Origin: Ricordea florida
Taxonomy: Eukaryota; Cnidaria; Anthozoa; Corallimorpharia; Ricordeidae
Assembly (NCBI GenBank): GCA_949710005.1
Contig: OX453282.1
Location: forward strand, 15,615,509-15,679,508
Length of the DNA: 64,000 bases
Direction: 5' to 3'
Shown: positions 30,201-41,052 of the stretch, piece after piece
Numbering within the stretch: position 1 is the stretch's first letter
How the letters are laid out: each line of letters starts with the position of its first letter
Notes under the pieces: model-generated
Databases searched by the model: none
Seen by the model: the letters and a program-made list of their open reading frames with translations, nothing else
Told to the model about the DNA's origin: nothing
Translations under genes and position numbers: made by a program

Positions 30201-31960
30201 TTCTATACATGTTTTAGTGTAATGTGCAGTACAGTTTATTTTGCGATGAAAATTTTGATTGTAACGATTCGATTTCAATCAGAATTCAAGACCAGACTAT
30301 TTGTTTGTACGCATGCGTGATTCAGACCAAAGCGTGGGCCCCTAAAATAAAAGTTGTTGTATGATATGTTGGCTTGGATAATCTTTGCAATTCCAAAAGT
30401 TAGCAGATTTGTACAAGTAGGGCAGGGCATTATCTATGCAGAAAATCAGATTGTTCGTAATTTGCGATCTTATTGAGTTTTGACTGTAAAGATATTGACT
30501 TAAGGCAGCTAAATCTATAGCAGACGGCCCAGAGAGTACTAAAGCTTATGTAATCAGTGCTCATTACACGAATTAGTTATCAATATTCCATTTTCACCCT
30601 GTTGTAGCATTTGAAATGAACTTTAAAACGCACTTTATCTTGTGTTTGTACTTACTCTAGTAGCTGAGATGCGATACCTGCAGCTGGCTGCCAAGAAACT
30701 CGACCTAAAAGATTTTGGTGAAAATACATTATAAGAGACTGTATCGGCAGGAGGACCGTCATTTAGGGGGCTAAGTTATAGAATCATTTCGAATCTTTTC
30801 TATACATGTTTTAGTGTAATGTGCAGTACATTTTATTTTGCGATGAAAATTTTGATTGTAACGATTCGATTTCAATCAGAATTCAAGACCAGACTATTTG
30901 TTTGTACGCATGCGTGATTCAGACCAAAGCGTGGGCCCCTAAAATAAAAGTTGTTCTATGATATCTTGGCTTGGATAATCTTTGCAATTCCAAAAGTTAG
31001 CAGATTTGTACAAGTATGGCAGGGCATTATCTATGCAGAAAATCAGATTGTTTTTAATTTGCGATCTTATTGAGTTTTGACTGTAAAGATATTGACTTAA
31101 GGCAGCTAAATCTAGAGCAGACGGCTCAGAGAGTACTAAAGTTCATGTAATCAGTGCTCATTACACGAATTAGTTATCAATATTTCATTTTCACCATGTT
31201 GTAGCATTTGAAATGAACTTTAAAACGCACTTTATCTTGTGTTTGTACTTACTCTAGTAGCTGAGATACGATACCTGCAGCTGGCTGCCAAGAAACTCGA
31301 CCTCACTGATTTTAGTGAAAATACATTATAAGAGACTGTATCGGCAGGAGGACCGTCATTTAGGGGGCTAAGTTATAGAATCATTTCGAATCTTTTCTAT
31401 ACATGTTTTAGTGTAATGTGCAGTACAGTTTATTTTGCGATGAAAATTTTGATTGTAACGATTCGATTTCAATCAGAATTCAAGACCAGACTATTTGTTT
31501 GTACGCATGCGTGATTCAGACCAAAGCGTGGGCCCCTAAAATAAAAGTTGTTCTATGATATCTTGGCTTGGATAATCTTTGCAATTCCAAAAGTTAGCAG
31601 ATTTGTACAAGTAGGGCAGGGCATTATCTATGCAGAAAATCAGATTGTTTGTAATTTGCGATCTTATTGAGTTTTGACTGTAAAGATATTGACTTAAGGC
31701 AGCTAAATCTAGAGCAGACGGCTCAGAGAGTACTAAAGTCCATGTAATCAGTGCTCATTACACGAATTAGTTATCAATATTCCATTTTCACCATGTTGTA
31801 GCATTTGAAATGAACTTTAAAACACACTTGATGTTGTGTTTGTACTTACTCTAGAAGCTGAGATACGATACCTGCAGCTGGCTGCCAAGAAACTCGACCT
31901 CACTGATTTTGGTAAAAATACATTATAAGAGACTGTATGGGCAGGAGGACCGTCATTTAG
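27210..31960. repeat. 3-monomer higher-order repeat plus long-range duplication copy 2
   Basis: Two 1790 bp trimers, about 27210-29000 and 29001-30790, share the marker order GAGCTTTAAAAC/CTCTATAAG, AATATTTTC/TTATTCAG, GTATGATATGTTGG (e.g. 27634 against 29424). The second trimer and the following two monomers match the first 3.5 kb of the window. Confidence 0.85.
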
Positions 31961-34135
31961 GGGGGTAAGTTATAGAATCATTTTGAATCTTTTCTATACA
32001 TGTTTTAGTGTGGTGTGCAGTACAGGTTATTTTGCGATGAAAATTTTGATTGTAACGATTCGATTTCAATCAGAATTCAAGATCAGACTATTTGTTTGTA
32101 CGCATGCGTGATTCAGACCAAAGCGTGGGCCCCTAAAATAAAAGTTGTTCTATGATATCTTGGCTTGGATAATCTTTGCAATTCCAAAAGTTAGCAGATT
32201 TGTACAAGTAGGGCAGGGCATTATCTATGCAGAAAATCAGATTGTTCGTAATTTGCGATCTTATTTAGTTTTGACTGTAAAGATATTAACTTAAGGCAGC
32301 TAAATCTAGAGCAGACGGCTCAGAGAGTACTAAAGTTCATGCAATCAGTGCTCATTACACGAATTAGTTATCAATATTTCATTTTCACCATGTTGTAGCA
32401 TTTGAAATGAACTTTAAAACGCAATTTACCTTGTGTTTGTACTTACTCTAGAAGCTGAGATACGATACCTGCAGCTGGCTGCCAAGAAACTCGACCTCAC
32501 TGATTTTGGTGAAAATACATTATAAGAGACTGTATGGGCAGGAGGACCGTCATTTAGGGGGGTAAGTTATAGAATCATTTCGAATCTTTTCTATACATGT
32601 TTTAGTGTGGTGTGCAGTACAGTTTATTTTGCGATAAAAAAATTTTGATTGTAACGATTCGATTTCAATCAGAATTCAAGATCAGACTATTTGTTTGTAC
32701 GCATGCGTGATTCAGACCAAAGCGTGGGCCCCTAAAATAAAAGTTGTTCTATGATATCTTGGCTTGGATAATCTTTGCAATTCCAAAAGTTAGCAGATTT
32801 GTACAAGTAGGACAGGGCATTATCTATGCAGAAAATCAGATTGTTCGTAATTTGCGATCTTATTGAGTTTTGACTGTAAAGATATTGACTTAAGGCAGCT
32901 AAGTCTAGAGCAGGCGGCTCAGAGAGTACTAAAGTTCATGTAATCAGTGCTCATTACACGAATTAGTTATCAATATTCCATTTTCACCATGTTGTAGCAT
33001 TTGAAATGAACTTTAAAACGCACTTTATCTTGTGTTTGTACTTACTCTAGAAGCTGACATACGATACCTGCAGCTGGCTGCCAAGAAACTCGACCTCACT
33101 GATTTTGGTAAAAATACATTATAAGAGACTGTATGGGCAGGAGGACCGTCATTTAGGGGGGTAAGTTATAGAATCATTTCGAATCTTTTCTATACATGTT
33201 TTAGTGTGGTGTGCAGTACAGTTTATTTTGCGATGAAAATTTTGATTGTAACGATTCGATTTCAATCAGAATTCAAGATCAGACTATTTGTTTGTACGCA
33301 TGCGTGATTCAGACCAAAGCGTGGGCCCCTAAAATAAAAGTTGTTCTATGATATCTTGGCTTGGATAATCTTTGCAATTCCAAAAGTTAGCAGATTTGTA
33401 CAAGTAGGGCAGGGCATTATCTATGCAGAAAATCAGATTGTTCGTAATTTGCGATCTTATTGAGTTTTGACTGTAAAGATGTTAACTTAAGGCAGCTAAA
33501 TCTAGAGCAGACGGCTCAGAGAGTACTAAAGTTCATGCAATCAGTGCTCATTACACGAATTAGTTATCAATATTTCATTTTCACCATGTTGTAACATTTG
33601 AAATGAACTTTAAAACGCACTTTATCTTGTGTTTGTACTTACACTAGAAGCTGAGATACGATACCTGCAGCTGGCTGCCAAGAAACTCGACCTCACTGAT
33701 TTTGGTAAAAATACATTATAAGAGACTGTATGGGCAGGAGGACCGTCATTTAGGGGTGTAAGTTATAGAATCATTTCGAATCTTTTCTATACATGTTTTA
33801 GTGTGGTGTGAAGTACAGTTTATTTTGCGATGAAAATTTTGATTGTAACGATTCGATTTCAATCAGAATTCAAGATCAGACTATTTGTTTGTACGCATGC
33901 GTGATTCAGACCAAAGTGTGGGCCCCTAAAATAAAAGTTGTTCTAAGATATCTTGGCTTGGATAATCTTTGCAATTCCAAAAGTTAGCAGATTTGTACAA
34001 GTAGGGCAGGGCATTATCTATGCAGAAAATCAGATTGTTCGTAATTTGCGATCTTATTGAGTTTTCACTGTAAAGATATTGACTTAAGGCAGCTAAATCT
34101 AGAGCAGACGGCTCAGAGAGTACTAAAGTTCATGT

Positions 34136-37100
34136 AATCAGTGCTCATTACACGAATTAGTTATCAATATTCCATTTTCACCCTGTTGTAGCATTTGAAA
34201 TGAACTTTAAAACGCACTTTATCTTGTGTTTGTACTTACTCTAGAAGCTGAGATACGATACCTGCAGGTGGCTGCCAAGAAACTCGACCTCACTGATTTT
34301 GGTGAAAATACATTATAAGAGACTGTATGGGCAGGAGGACCGTCATTTAGGGGGGTAAGTTATAGAATCATTTCGAATCGTTTCGATACATGTTTTAGTG
34401 TGGTGTGCAGTACAGTTTATTTTGCGATGAAAATTTTGTTTGTAACGATTCGATTTCAATCAGAATTCAAGATCAGACTATTTGTTTCTACGCATGCGTG
34501 ATTCAGACCAAAGCGTGGGCCCCTAAAATAAAAGTTGTTCTATGATATCTTGGCTTGGATAATCTTTGCAATTCCAAAAGTTAGCAGATTTGTACAAGTA
34601 GGGCAAGGCATTATCTATGCAGAAAATCAGATTGTTCGTAATTTGCGATCTTATTGAGTTTTGACTGTAAAGATATTGACTTAAGTCAGCTAAATCTAGA
34701 GCAGACGGCTCAGAGAGTACTAAAGTTCATGTAATCAGTGCTCATTACACGAATTAGTTATCAATATTCCATTTTCACCATGTTGTAGCATTTGAAATGA
34801 ACTTTAAAACGCACTTTATCTTGTGTTTGTACTTACTCTAGAAGCTGAGATACGATACCTGCAGCTGGCTGCCAAGAAACTTGACCTCACTGATTTTGGT
34901 GAAAATACATTATAAGAGACTGTATGGGCAGGAGGACCGTCATTTAGGGGGGTAAGTTATAGAATCATTTCGAATCTTTTCTATACATGTTTTAGTGTGG
35001 TGTGCAGTACAGTTTATTTTGCGATGAAAATTTTGTTTGTAACGATTCGATTTCAACCAGAATTCAAGATCAGACTATTTGATTGTACACATGCGTGATT
35101 CAGACCAAAGCGAGAGCCCCTAAAATAAAAGTTGTTCTATGATATCTTGGCTTGGATAATCTTTGCAATTTCAAAAGTTAGCAGATTTGTACAAGTAGGG
35201 CAGGGCATTATCTATGCAGAAAATCAGTTTGTTCGTAATTTGCGATCTTATTGAGTTTTGACGGTAAAGATATTGACTTAAGGCAGCTAAATCTAGAGCA
35301 GATGGCTAAGAGAGTACTAAAGTTCACGTAATCAGTGCTCATTTCACGAATTAGTGATCAATATTCCATTTTCACCATGTTGTAGCGTTTGAAATGAACT
35401 TTAAAACGCACTTTATCTTGTGTTTGTACTTACTCTAGAAGCTGAGATACGATACCTGCAGCTGGCTGCCAAGAAACTCGACCTCACTGATTTTGGTGAA
35501 AATACCTTATAAGAGACAGTATGGGCAGGAGGACCGTCATTTAGGGGGGTAAGTTATAGAATCATTTCGAATCTTTTCTATACATGTTTTAGTGTGGTGT
35601 GCAGTACAGTTTATTTTGCGATGAAAATTTTGATTGTAACGATTCGATTTCAATCAGAATTCAAGACCAGACTATTTGTTTGTACGCATGCGTGATTCAG
35701 ACTAAAGCGTGGGCCCCTAAAATAAAAGTTGTTCTATGATATCTTGGCTTGGATAATCTTTGCAATTCCAAAAGTTAGCAGATTTGTACAAGTAGGGCAG
35801 GGCATTATCTATGCAGAAAATCAGATTGTTTGTAATTTGCAATGTTATTGAGTTTTGACTGTAAAGATATTGACTTAAGGCAGCTAAATCTAGAGCAGAT
35901 GGCTCAGAGAGTACTAAAGTTCATGTAATCAGTGCTCATTACACGAATTAGTTATCAGTATTCCATTTTCACCATGTTGTAGCATTTGAAATGAACTTTA
36001 AAACGCACTTTATCTTGTGTTTGTACTTACTCTAGAAGCTGAGATACGATACCTGCAGCTGGCTGCCAAGAAACTCGACCTCACTTATTTTGGTGAAAAT
36101 ACTTTATAAGAGACTGTATGGACAGAAGGACCGTCATTTAGGGGGGTAAGTTATAGAATCATTTCGAATCTTTTCTATACATGTTTTAGTGTGGTGTGCA
36201 GTACAGTTTATTTTGCGATGAAAATTTTGATTGTAACGATTCGATTTCAATCAGAATTTAAGATCAGACTATTTGTTTGTACGCATGCGTGATTCAGACC
36301 AAAGCGTGGGCCCCTAAAATAAAAGTTGTTCTATGATATCTTGGCTTGGATAATCTTTGCAATTCCAAAAGTTAGCAGATTTGTACAAGTAGGGCAGGGC
36401 ATTATCTATGCAGCAAATCAAATTGTTCGTACTTTGCGATCTTATTGAGTTTTGACTGTAAAGATATTGACTTAAGGCAGCTAAATCTAGAGCAGACGGC
36501 TCAGAGAGTACTAAAGTTCATGTAATCAGTGCTCATTACACGAATTAGTTATCAATATTCCATTTTCACCATGTTGTAGCATTTGAAATGAACTTTAAAA
36601 CGCACTTTATCTTGTGTTTGTACTTACTTTAGAAGCTGAGATACGATACCTGCAGCTGGCTGCCAAGAATTTCGACCTCACTGATTTTGGTGAAAATACA
36701 TTATAAGAGACTGTATGGGCAGGAGGACCGTCATTTAGGGGGGTAAGTTATAGAATCATTTCGAATCTTTTCTATACATGTTTTAGTGTGGTGTGCAGTA
36801 CAGTTTATTTTGCGATGAAAATTTTGTTTGTAACGATTCGATTTCAACCAGAATTCAAGATCAGACTATTTGATTGTACACATGCGTGATTCAGACCAAA
36901 GCGTGGGCCCCTAAAATAAAAGTTGTTCTATGATATCTTGGCTTGGATAATCTTTGCAATTCCAAAAGTTAGCAGATTTGTACAAGTAGGGCAGGGCATT
37001 ATCTATGCAGAAAATCAGTTTGTTCGTAATTTGCGATCTTATTGAGTTTTGACGGTAAAGATATTGACTTAAGCCAGCTAAATCTAGAGCAGATGGCTAA

Positions 37101-37995
37101 GAGAGTACTAAAGTTCATGTAATCAGTGCTCATTACACGAATTAGTGATCAATATTCCATTTTCACCATGTTGTAGCATTTGAAATGAACTTTAAAACGC
37201 ACTTTATCTTATGTTTGTACTTACTCTAGAAGCTGAGATACGATACCTGCAGCTGGCTGCCAAGAAACTCGACCTCACTGATTTTGGTGAAAATACCTTA
37301 TAAGAGACAGTATGGGCAGGAGGACCGTCATTTAGGGGGGTAAGTTATAGAATCATTTCGAATCTTTTCTATACATGTTTTAGTGTGGTGTGCAGTACAG
37401 TTTATTTTGCGATGAAAATTTTGATTGTAACGATTCGATTTCAATCAGAATTCAAGACCAGACTATTTGTTTGTACGCATGCGTGATTCAGACCAAAGCG
37501 TGGGCCCCTAAAATAAAAGTTGTTCTATGATATCTTGGCTTGGATAATCTTTGCAATTCCAAAAGTTAGCAGATTTGTACAAGTAGGGCAGGGCATTATC
37601 TATGCAGAAAATCAGATTGTTCGTAATTTGCAATGTTATTGAGTTTTGACTGTAAAGATATTGACTTAAGGCAGCTAAATCTAGAGCAGATGGCTCAGAG
37701 AGTACTAAAGTTCATGTAATCAGTGCTCATTACACGAATTAATTATCTGTATTCCATTTTCACCATGTTGTAGCATTTGAAATGAAATTTAAAACGCACT
37801 TTATCTTGTGTTTGTACTTACTCTAGAAGCTGAGATACGATACCTGCAGCTGGCTGCCAAGAAACTCGACCTCACTTATTTTTTTGAAAATACATTATAA
37901 GAGACTGTATGGGCAAGAGGACCGTCATTTAGGGGGGTAAGTTATAGAATCTTTTGGAATCTTTTCGATACATGTTTTAGTGTGGTGTGCAGTAC
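34136..37995. repeat. Left copy of the flank duplicated around the PLE insertion
   Basis: This 3860 bp stretch carries private variants in a fixed order: CACCCTGTTG, CTGCAGGTGG, GATTGTACACATGCG, AATTATCTGTATTCC, CTTATTTTTTTG and AATCTTTTGGAATC. The same variants in the same order follow the insertion at 47705-50965. It ends at GTGCAGTAC. The PLE joins there with a 3-base overlap (TAC). The right copy continues GTGCAGTACAGTTTAC into further satellite, which shows the pre-insertion sequence. Confidence 0.9.
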
Positions 37996-38919
37996 TTACA
38001 GAGGTTAGCTAATGTTACGGTTTTCTTGTAACAAACAGTACAATTGAGATCTGGCATTATCCGACTGATAATATTCTTGATACGAGCGTGACTACAATAA
38101 AGGTGGTCTTAAATATGATAGTCCTACCTAAAACAGACCTTTTCTTAGGATTCTGATAGAGCCACTTCTTTCTGTCAGTGTATTTTATAACACTAAACAG
38201 CGGAAGCAAAAACCTGAAAGGATACCCTCTAACGCGTAGCCGCTTCCAGAACTTATCCCTAGTCTTGGAAAAAGACTCGAAGGAGGAACTGTTCCTAGCA
38301 TATCTCATTAATTCCCCTTTGATAAAGGCTTTCTTATTGCTAGAAGGGTGAAACGACTCGAATGGTATATACAGGTATTTGTTAAGGGGCTTTTGAAAGG
38401 TGGAAAATTGCAGTTTGCCCGAATTTGCATCTCTATAGAGAAATAGATCGAGAAAGGAAATGCTACTCTCGCTTATACTATAAGTAAGCTTAATTCGATC
38501 AGTCTTGTTGTTAAGGGCACCTAAGAATTCCAGAAGAATACCTTTGGGTCCGCACCAGATAGCAAAAATATCATCAATAAATCGTTTGTAGACTGTCAAA
38601 TATTGGGAGTAGTACTCCACAATATCTATCTCGTGATAATACATAAAGGCATTTGCTACTGTGACGGCAAAGGGAGTGCCCATAGCGATACCAAACACTT
38701 GATGGAAAATAGCCGGACTAAATTCTGACGATAAATAATTGTTATCCAGAACAATTCTGGCGAGCTGAATTAATAGTGGAGTCTCGGCAACCCTTGCTTC
38801 CCGAAGAAGCAAGTCGAGCGCTATTAATACTTTCTTGGTATCCACGTTTGGATACAAGGATACAACATCCGCCGTGACAAGAAAACAATTGCTGTCGGGT
38901 AACACCGTGTTCTCCAGTA
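37994..38919 (-). pseudogene. PLE fragment C: 5'-truncated ORF2 (reverse transcriptase) remnant
   Basis: On the minus strand this covers the last ~308 codons of ORF2, from about residue 276 (ENTVLPDSN) to just short of the stop codon. It retains RT motif A (ADVVSLYPNVD), B (GIAMGTPFAV) and C (RFIDDIF). Near 38097-38099 one T is missing compared with the intact copies, which frameshifts the last ~35 codons. The fragment lacks ORF1, the RT N-terminus and any 3' pLTR: it stops at CTCTGTAAGTA, where the satellite begins. It differs from A, B and D at one visible codon (VLIALDLL against ALIALDLL), so it is a separate copy rather than a recent duplicate of A. It cannot make active RT. Confidence 0.92.
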
Positions 38920-38934
38920 TGATTTTTTTGAACG
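38920..38934 (-). other. Extra copy of the PLE tail at the A/C junction
   Basis: Reading the minus strand, the pLTR of element A ends CAAAAAAAT, followed by CGTTCAAAAAAATCAT and then ORF2 of fragment C. The A-rich tail TTCAAAAAAATC is thus present twice in tandem before the truncated copy begins. The same doubling occurs at the right end of the insertion (47694-47707). Confidence 0.75.
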
Positions 38935-38998
38935 ATTTTTTTGAAAAATAAACTAGTGAGCAGCACTCTGCGAACTGGTTTTGTAAAACTGATTTATT

Positions 38999-39041
38999 CT
39001 CCTACGCGTTTCGTCCGACTGTCGCGGACCTCTTCAGGGAG
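38999..39041 (-). ncRNA. Hammerhead ribozyme (type I, minimal stem III), variant copy
   Basis: The 43 nt motif contains CUCC/GGAG (base of stem I), CUGAAGA (core box), GUCCG/CGGAC (stem II), GAAA (second core box) and the palindromic CGCG of stem III before GUA, the predicted cleavage site. Unlike the other copies, the nucleotide between CUGAAGA and stem II is G instead of A. Hammerheads with very short stem III are documented in Penelope-like elements and are thought to work best as dimers. Activity here is inferred. Confidence 0.85.
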
Positions 39042-39067
39042 TTTTACAAATGAGAATTACAAGCTTG

Positions 39068-39075
39068 TATTTATA
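39068..39075 (-). promoter_or_regulatory. TATA box in pLTR (element A, 3')
   Basis: Minus strand TATAAATA. It sits about 30 nt upstream of AAAACTCC, the start of ribozyme stem I, as in every complete pLTR. Confidence 0.6.
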
Positions 39076-39223
39076 CATAGTGTGAGCCGCGTAAAGTACT
39101 TTTACAGATTTGTAGCGGATTCACGTACAGGAAACAAGCTAAATTTTCACGCAGGGCGTGACTAAGGTGTAGCATACGTGTGACAAATTTCTGTCATGAC
39201 GTATGCGTGACATATTTATTTTT

Positions 39224-39259
39224 GGGGACCACAGATTTAGTACTAAATCTGTGGTCCCC
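39224..39259. repeat. 36 bp perfect palindrome at the pLTR boundary (element A, 3')
   Basis: Arm GGGGACCACAGATTTAGT is followed directly by its reverse complement; axis 39241/39242. It lies just after the ORF2 stop codon of A and could fold into an 18 bp hairpin in RNA or single-stranded cDNA. The spacer to ORF2 is one T shorter than in copies B and D. Confidence 0.95.
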
Positions 39260-39265
39260 AAAAAC

Positions 39266-41017
39266 TTACTTACAGAGGTTAGCTAATGTTACGGTTTTCT
39301 TGTAACAAACAGTACAATTGAGATCTGGCATTATCCGACTGATAATATTCTTGGTACGAGCGTGACTACAATTAAAGGTGGTCTTAAATATGATAGTCCT
39401 ACCTAAAACAGACCTTTTCTTAGGATTCTGATAGAGCCACTTCCTTCTGTCAGTGTATTTTATAACACTAAACAGCGGAAGCAAAAACCTGAAAGGATAC
39501 CCTCTAACGCGTAGCCGCTTCCAGAACTTATCCCTAGTCTTGGAAAAAGACTCGAAGGAGGAACTGTTCCTAGCATATCTCATTAATTCCCCTTTGATAA
39601 AGGCTTTCTTATTGCTAGAAGGGTGAAACGACTCGAATGGTATATACAGGTATTTGTTAAGGGGCTTTTGAAAGGTGGAAAATTGCAGTTTGCCCGAATT
39701 TGCATCTCTATAGAGAAATAGATCGAGAAAGGAAATGCTACTCTCGCTTATACTATAAGTAAGCTTAATTCGATCAGTCTTGTTGTTAAGGGCACCTAAG
39801 AATTCCAGAAGAATACCTTTGGGTCCGCACCAGATAGCAAAAATATCATCAATAAATCGTTTGTAGACTGTCAAATATTGGGAGTAGTACTCCACAATAT
39901 CTATCTCGTGATAATACATAAAGGCATTTGCTACTGTGACGGCAAAGGGAGTGCCCATAGCGATACCAAACACTTGATGGAAAATAGCCGGACTAAATTC
40001 TGACGATAAATAGTTGTTATCCAGAACAATTCTGGCGAGCTGAATTAATAGTGGAGTCTCGGCAACCCTTGCTTCCCGAAGAAGCAAGTCGAGCGCTATT
40101 AATGCTTTCTTGGTATCCACGTTTGGATACAAGGATACAACATCCGCCGTGACAAGAAAACAATTGCTGTCGGGTAACACCGTGTTCTCCAGTAAGTAAA
40201 TAAGCTCACCAGAATCCCTAAGAACCGTAGGCATATGTATTTTTGGCTTAGTAAGCTCGTCAACAAAAATGCTGATAGGCCTAGTGATATATGAATGAGA
40301 AGCGGCGATGGGTCTTCCCACCATAGGATCTTTATGGATCTTAGGAGTGACATAGAACTTAGCAGGATTAACAAAATGATCGAAACTACGCAAAAAACGA
40401 GCTGCGTCAGAGGAAATGAATCTACTGTAAATAGACATAAGCCGATCTCGCGTGCAAATAACTTTAAGACGATTAGCATACCAGTCCTGTTGCGTGACTT
40501 GTCGATATGACAACTCGTCATTCAACAGTTTCAGTGTCTCACCTTGAACCCAGTTCGTAGGCAAAACAGCGGGCCCCAGATTTTTATCCGTAGGCAGTAC
40601 TCTAATGCTCGCATTAGATTTCAAATTGAGAAGGTCTTCTCGCTCTTGCTTTGTGAGATTGTTCCTCCAGTGCGGTTTGCTAACCACAAAGTTCTTTTGC
40701 AGTTCTTTGCGTAAAGCGTAGAGTTTGTCTTCAAGATCAGGGTTTTCTTGCGGAGGATTCCAGCCTGTGGGGACGTAAAGTCTTGGGTTGAAATCTGTGT
40801 CATGTGGACTGTTGGCGAACCTATCTTGAAGGCGAACTCTTCGACAGAAGTCCTGAATTTGTGAGTCGAACTGAGCTTCACTTGGAGGTCGAAGCGAGGG
40901 TCTGAACTTAAGACCCATGCCCAGAACCCTTGACTGCCGCTCAGTAAGGTTAACAGAGGTGAAGTTATGGATTTCCGTATTCCGTGGAAGCAGGTCGTAC
41001 AGGGGTCGTCTAGCCAT
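39266..41017 (-). CDS. PLE reverse transcriptase, ORF2 of copy A
   Basis: A 583 aa protein beginning MARRPLYDLL. Visible RT features: TDKNLGPA at ~143-150, TPKIHK at 224-229, GRPI at 234-237, motif A ADVVSLYPNVD (291-301), motif B GIAMGTPFAV (351-360), motif C with catalytic FIDDIF (388-393), SFLDLFLY (429-436) and a thumb-like KAFIKGELMRYAR. This is the PLE RT signature, related to telomerase RT. The protein ends ~13 residues after a CTVC pair with no GIY-YIG domain. It starts 35 nt after the ORF1 stop, but its frame is open upstream into ORF1, so synthesis by -1 frameshifting is likely (heptamer 41086-41092). Compared with copy B it differs at five residues (S136, R437, R483, R525, T555 here). 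It looks intact and possibly active. Confidence 0.93.
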   Translation of the reverse strand: MARRPLYDLLPRNTEIHNFTSVNLTERQSRVLGMGLKFRPSLRPPSEAQFDSQIQDFCRRVRLQDRFANSPHDTDFNPRLYVPTGWNPPQENPDLEDKLYALRKELQKNFVVSKPHWRNNLTKQEREDLLNLKSNASIRVLPTDKNLGPAVLPTNWVQGETLKLLNDELSYRQVTQQDWYANRLKVICTRDRLMSIYSRFISSDAARFLRSFDHFVNPAKFYVTPKIHKDPMVGRPIAASHSYITRPISIFVDELTKPKIHMPTVLRDSGELIYLLENTVLPDSNCFLVTADVVSLYPNVDTKKALIALDLLLREARVAETPLLIQLARIVLDNNYLSSEFSPAIFHQVFGIAMGTPFAVTVANAFMYYHEIDIVEYYSQYLTVYKRFIDDIFAIWCGPKGILLEFLGALNNKTDRIKLTYSISESSISFLDLFLYRDANSGKLQFSTFQKPLNKYLYIPFESFHPSSNKKAFIKGELMRYARNSSSFESFSKTRDKFWKRLRVRGYPFRFLLPLFSVIKYTDRRKWLYQNPKKRSVLGRTIIFKTTFNCSHARTKNIISRIMPDLNCTVCYKKTVTLANLCK

Positions 41018-41052
41018 CTTAAAGAGCCATTTTTCGTATGCAAAGCGCCTAT

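Larger units (their letters stand above)
1..37995. repeat. Satellite array, left block (~597 bp monomer, ~64 units)
   Basis: The same landmark (AATCTTTTCTATACATG) recurs at 1, 1194, 1791, 2388 and onward at 597 bp steps, to 37958. Allowing for one 249 bp deletion this gives 64 monomers plus a 38 bp stub. All units run in one direction and differ mostly by scattered substitutions. The monomer is AT-rich, has no conserved ORF, and carries a run of short palindromes (GAATTC, ACGCATGCGT, GGGCCC, GATATC, CTGCAG). I see no tRNA, snRNA or CENP-B-like box in it. The array is already in progress at base 1 and is cut at 37995 by the PLE insertion. A pericentromeric or other heterochromatic location is possible but not shown by sequence. 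Confidence 0.97.
38935..39259 (-). repeat. PLE pseudo-LTR, 3' copy of element A
   Basis: This 325 bp repeat follows ORF2 of element A on the minus strand. In minus-strand order it has the 36 bp palindrome, a region with TACGTCAT-like sites, TATAAATA, a hammerhead ribozyme, AATAAA and the tail TTTTTCAAAAAAAT. Its length equals that of the three other complete pLTRs. It carries one substitution next to the ribozyme core (AAGAGGTCC where other copies have AAGAAGTCC). Confidence 0.93.

Noticed and set aside
1..37995. CRISPR-like or other spacer array
   Set aside because: Units are ~597 bp with no unique spacers, in eukaryotic sequence; this is ordinary satellite.
38941..39165. ORFs of 66-123 codons antisense to the pLTRs
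   Set aside because: They are reverse readings of the ribozyme, TATA and palindrome region, repeated wherever the pLTR occurs; no protein features.
40099..40521. 140-codon ORFs in other frames of ORF1/ORF2 (also 40621-41043, 43646-44068, 44168-44590)
   Set aside because: Out-of-frame shadows of the strongly supported RT and ORF1 frames, with no conserved domain.
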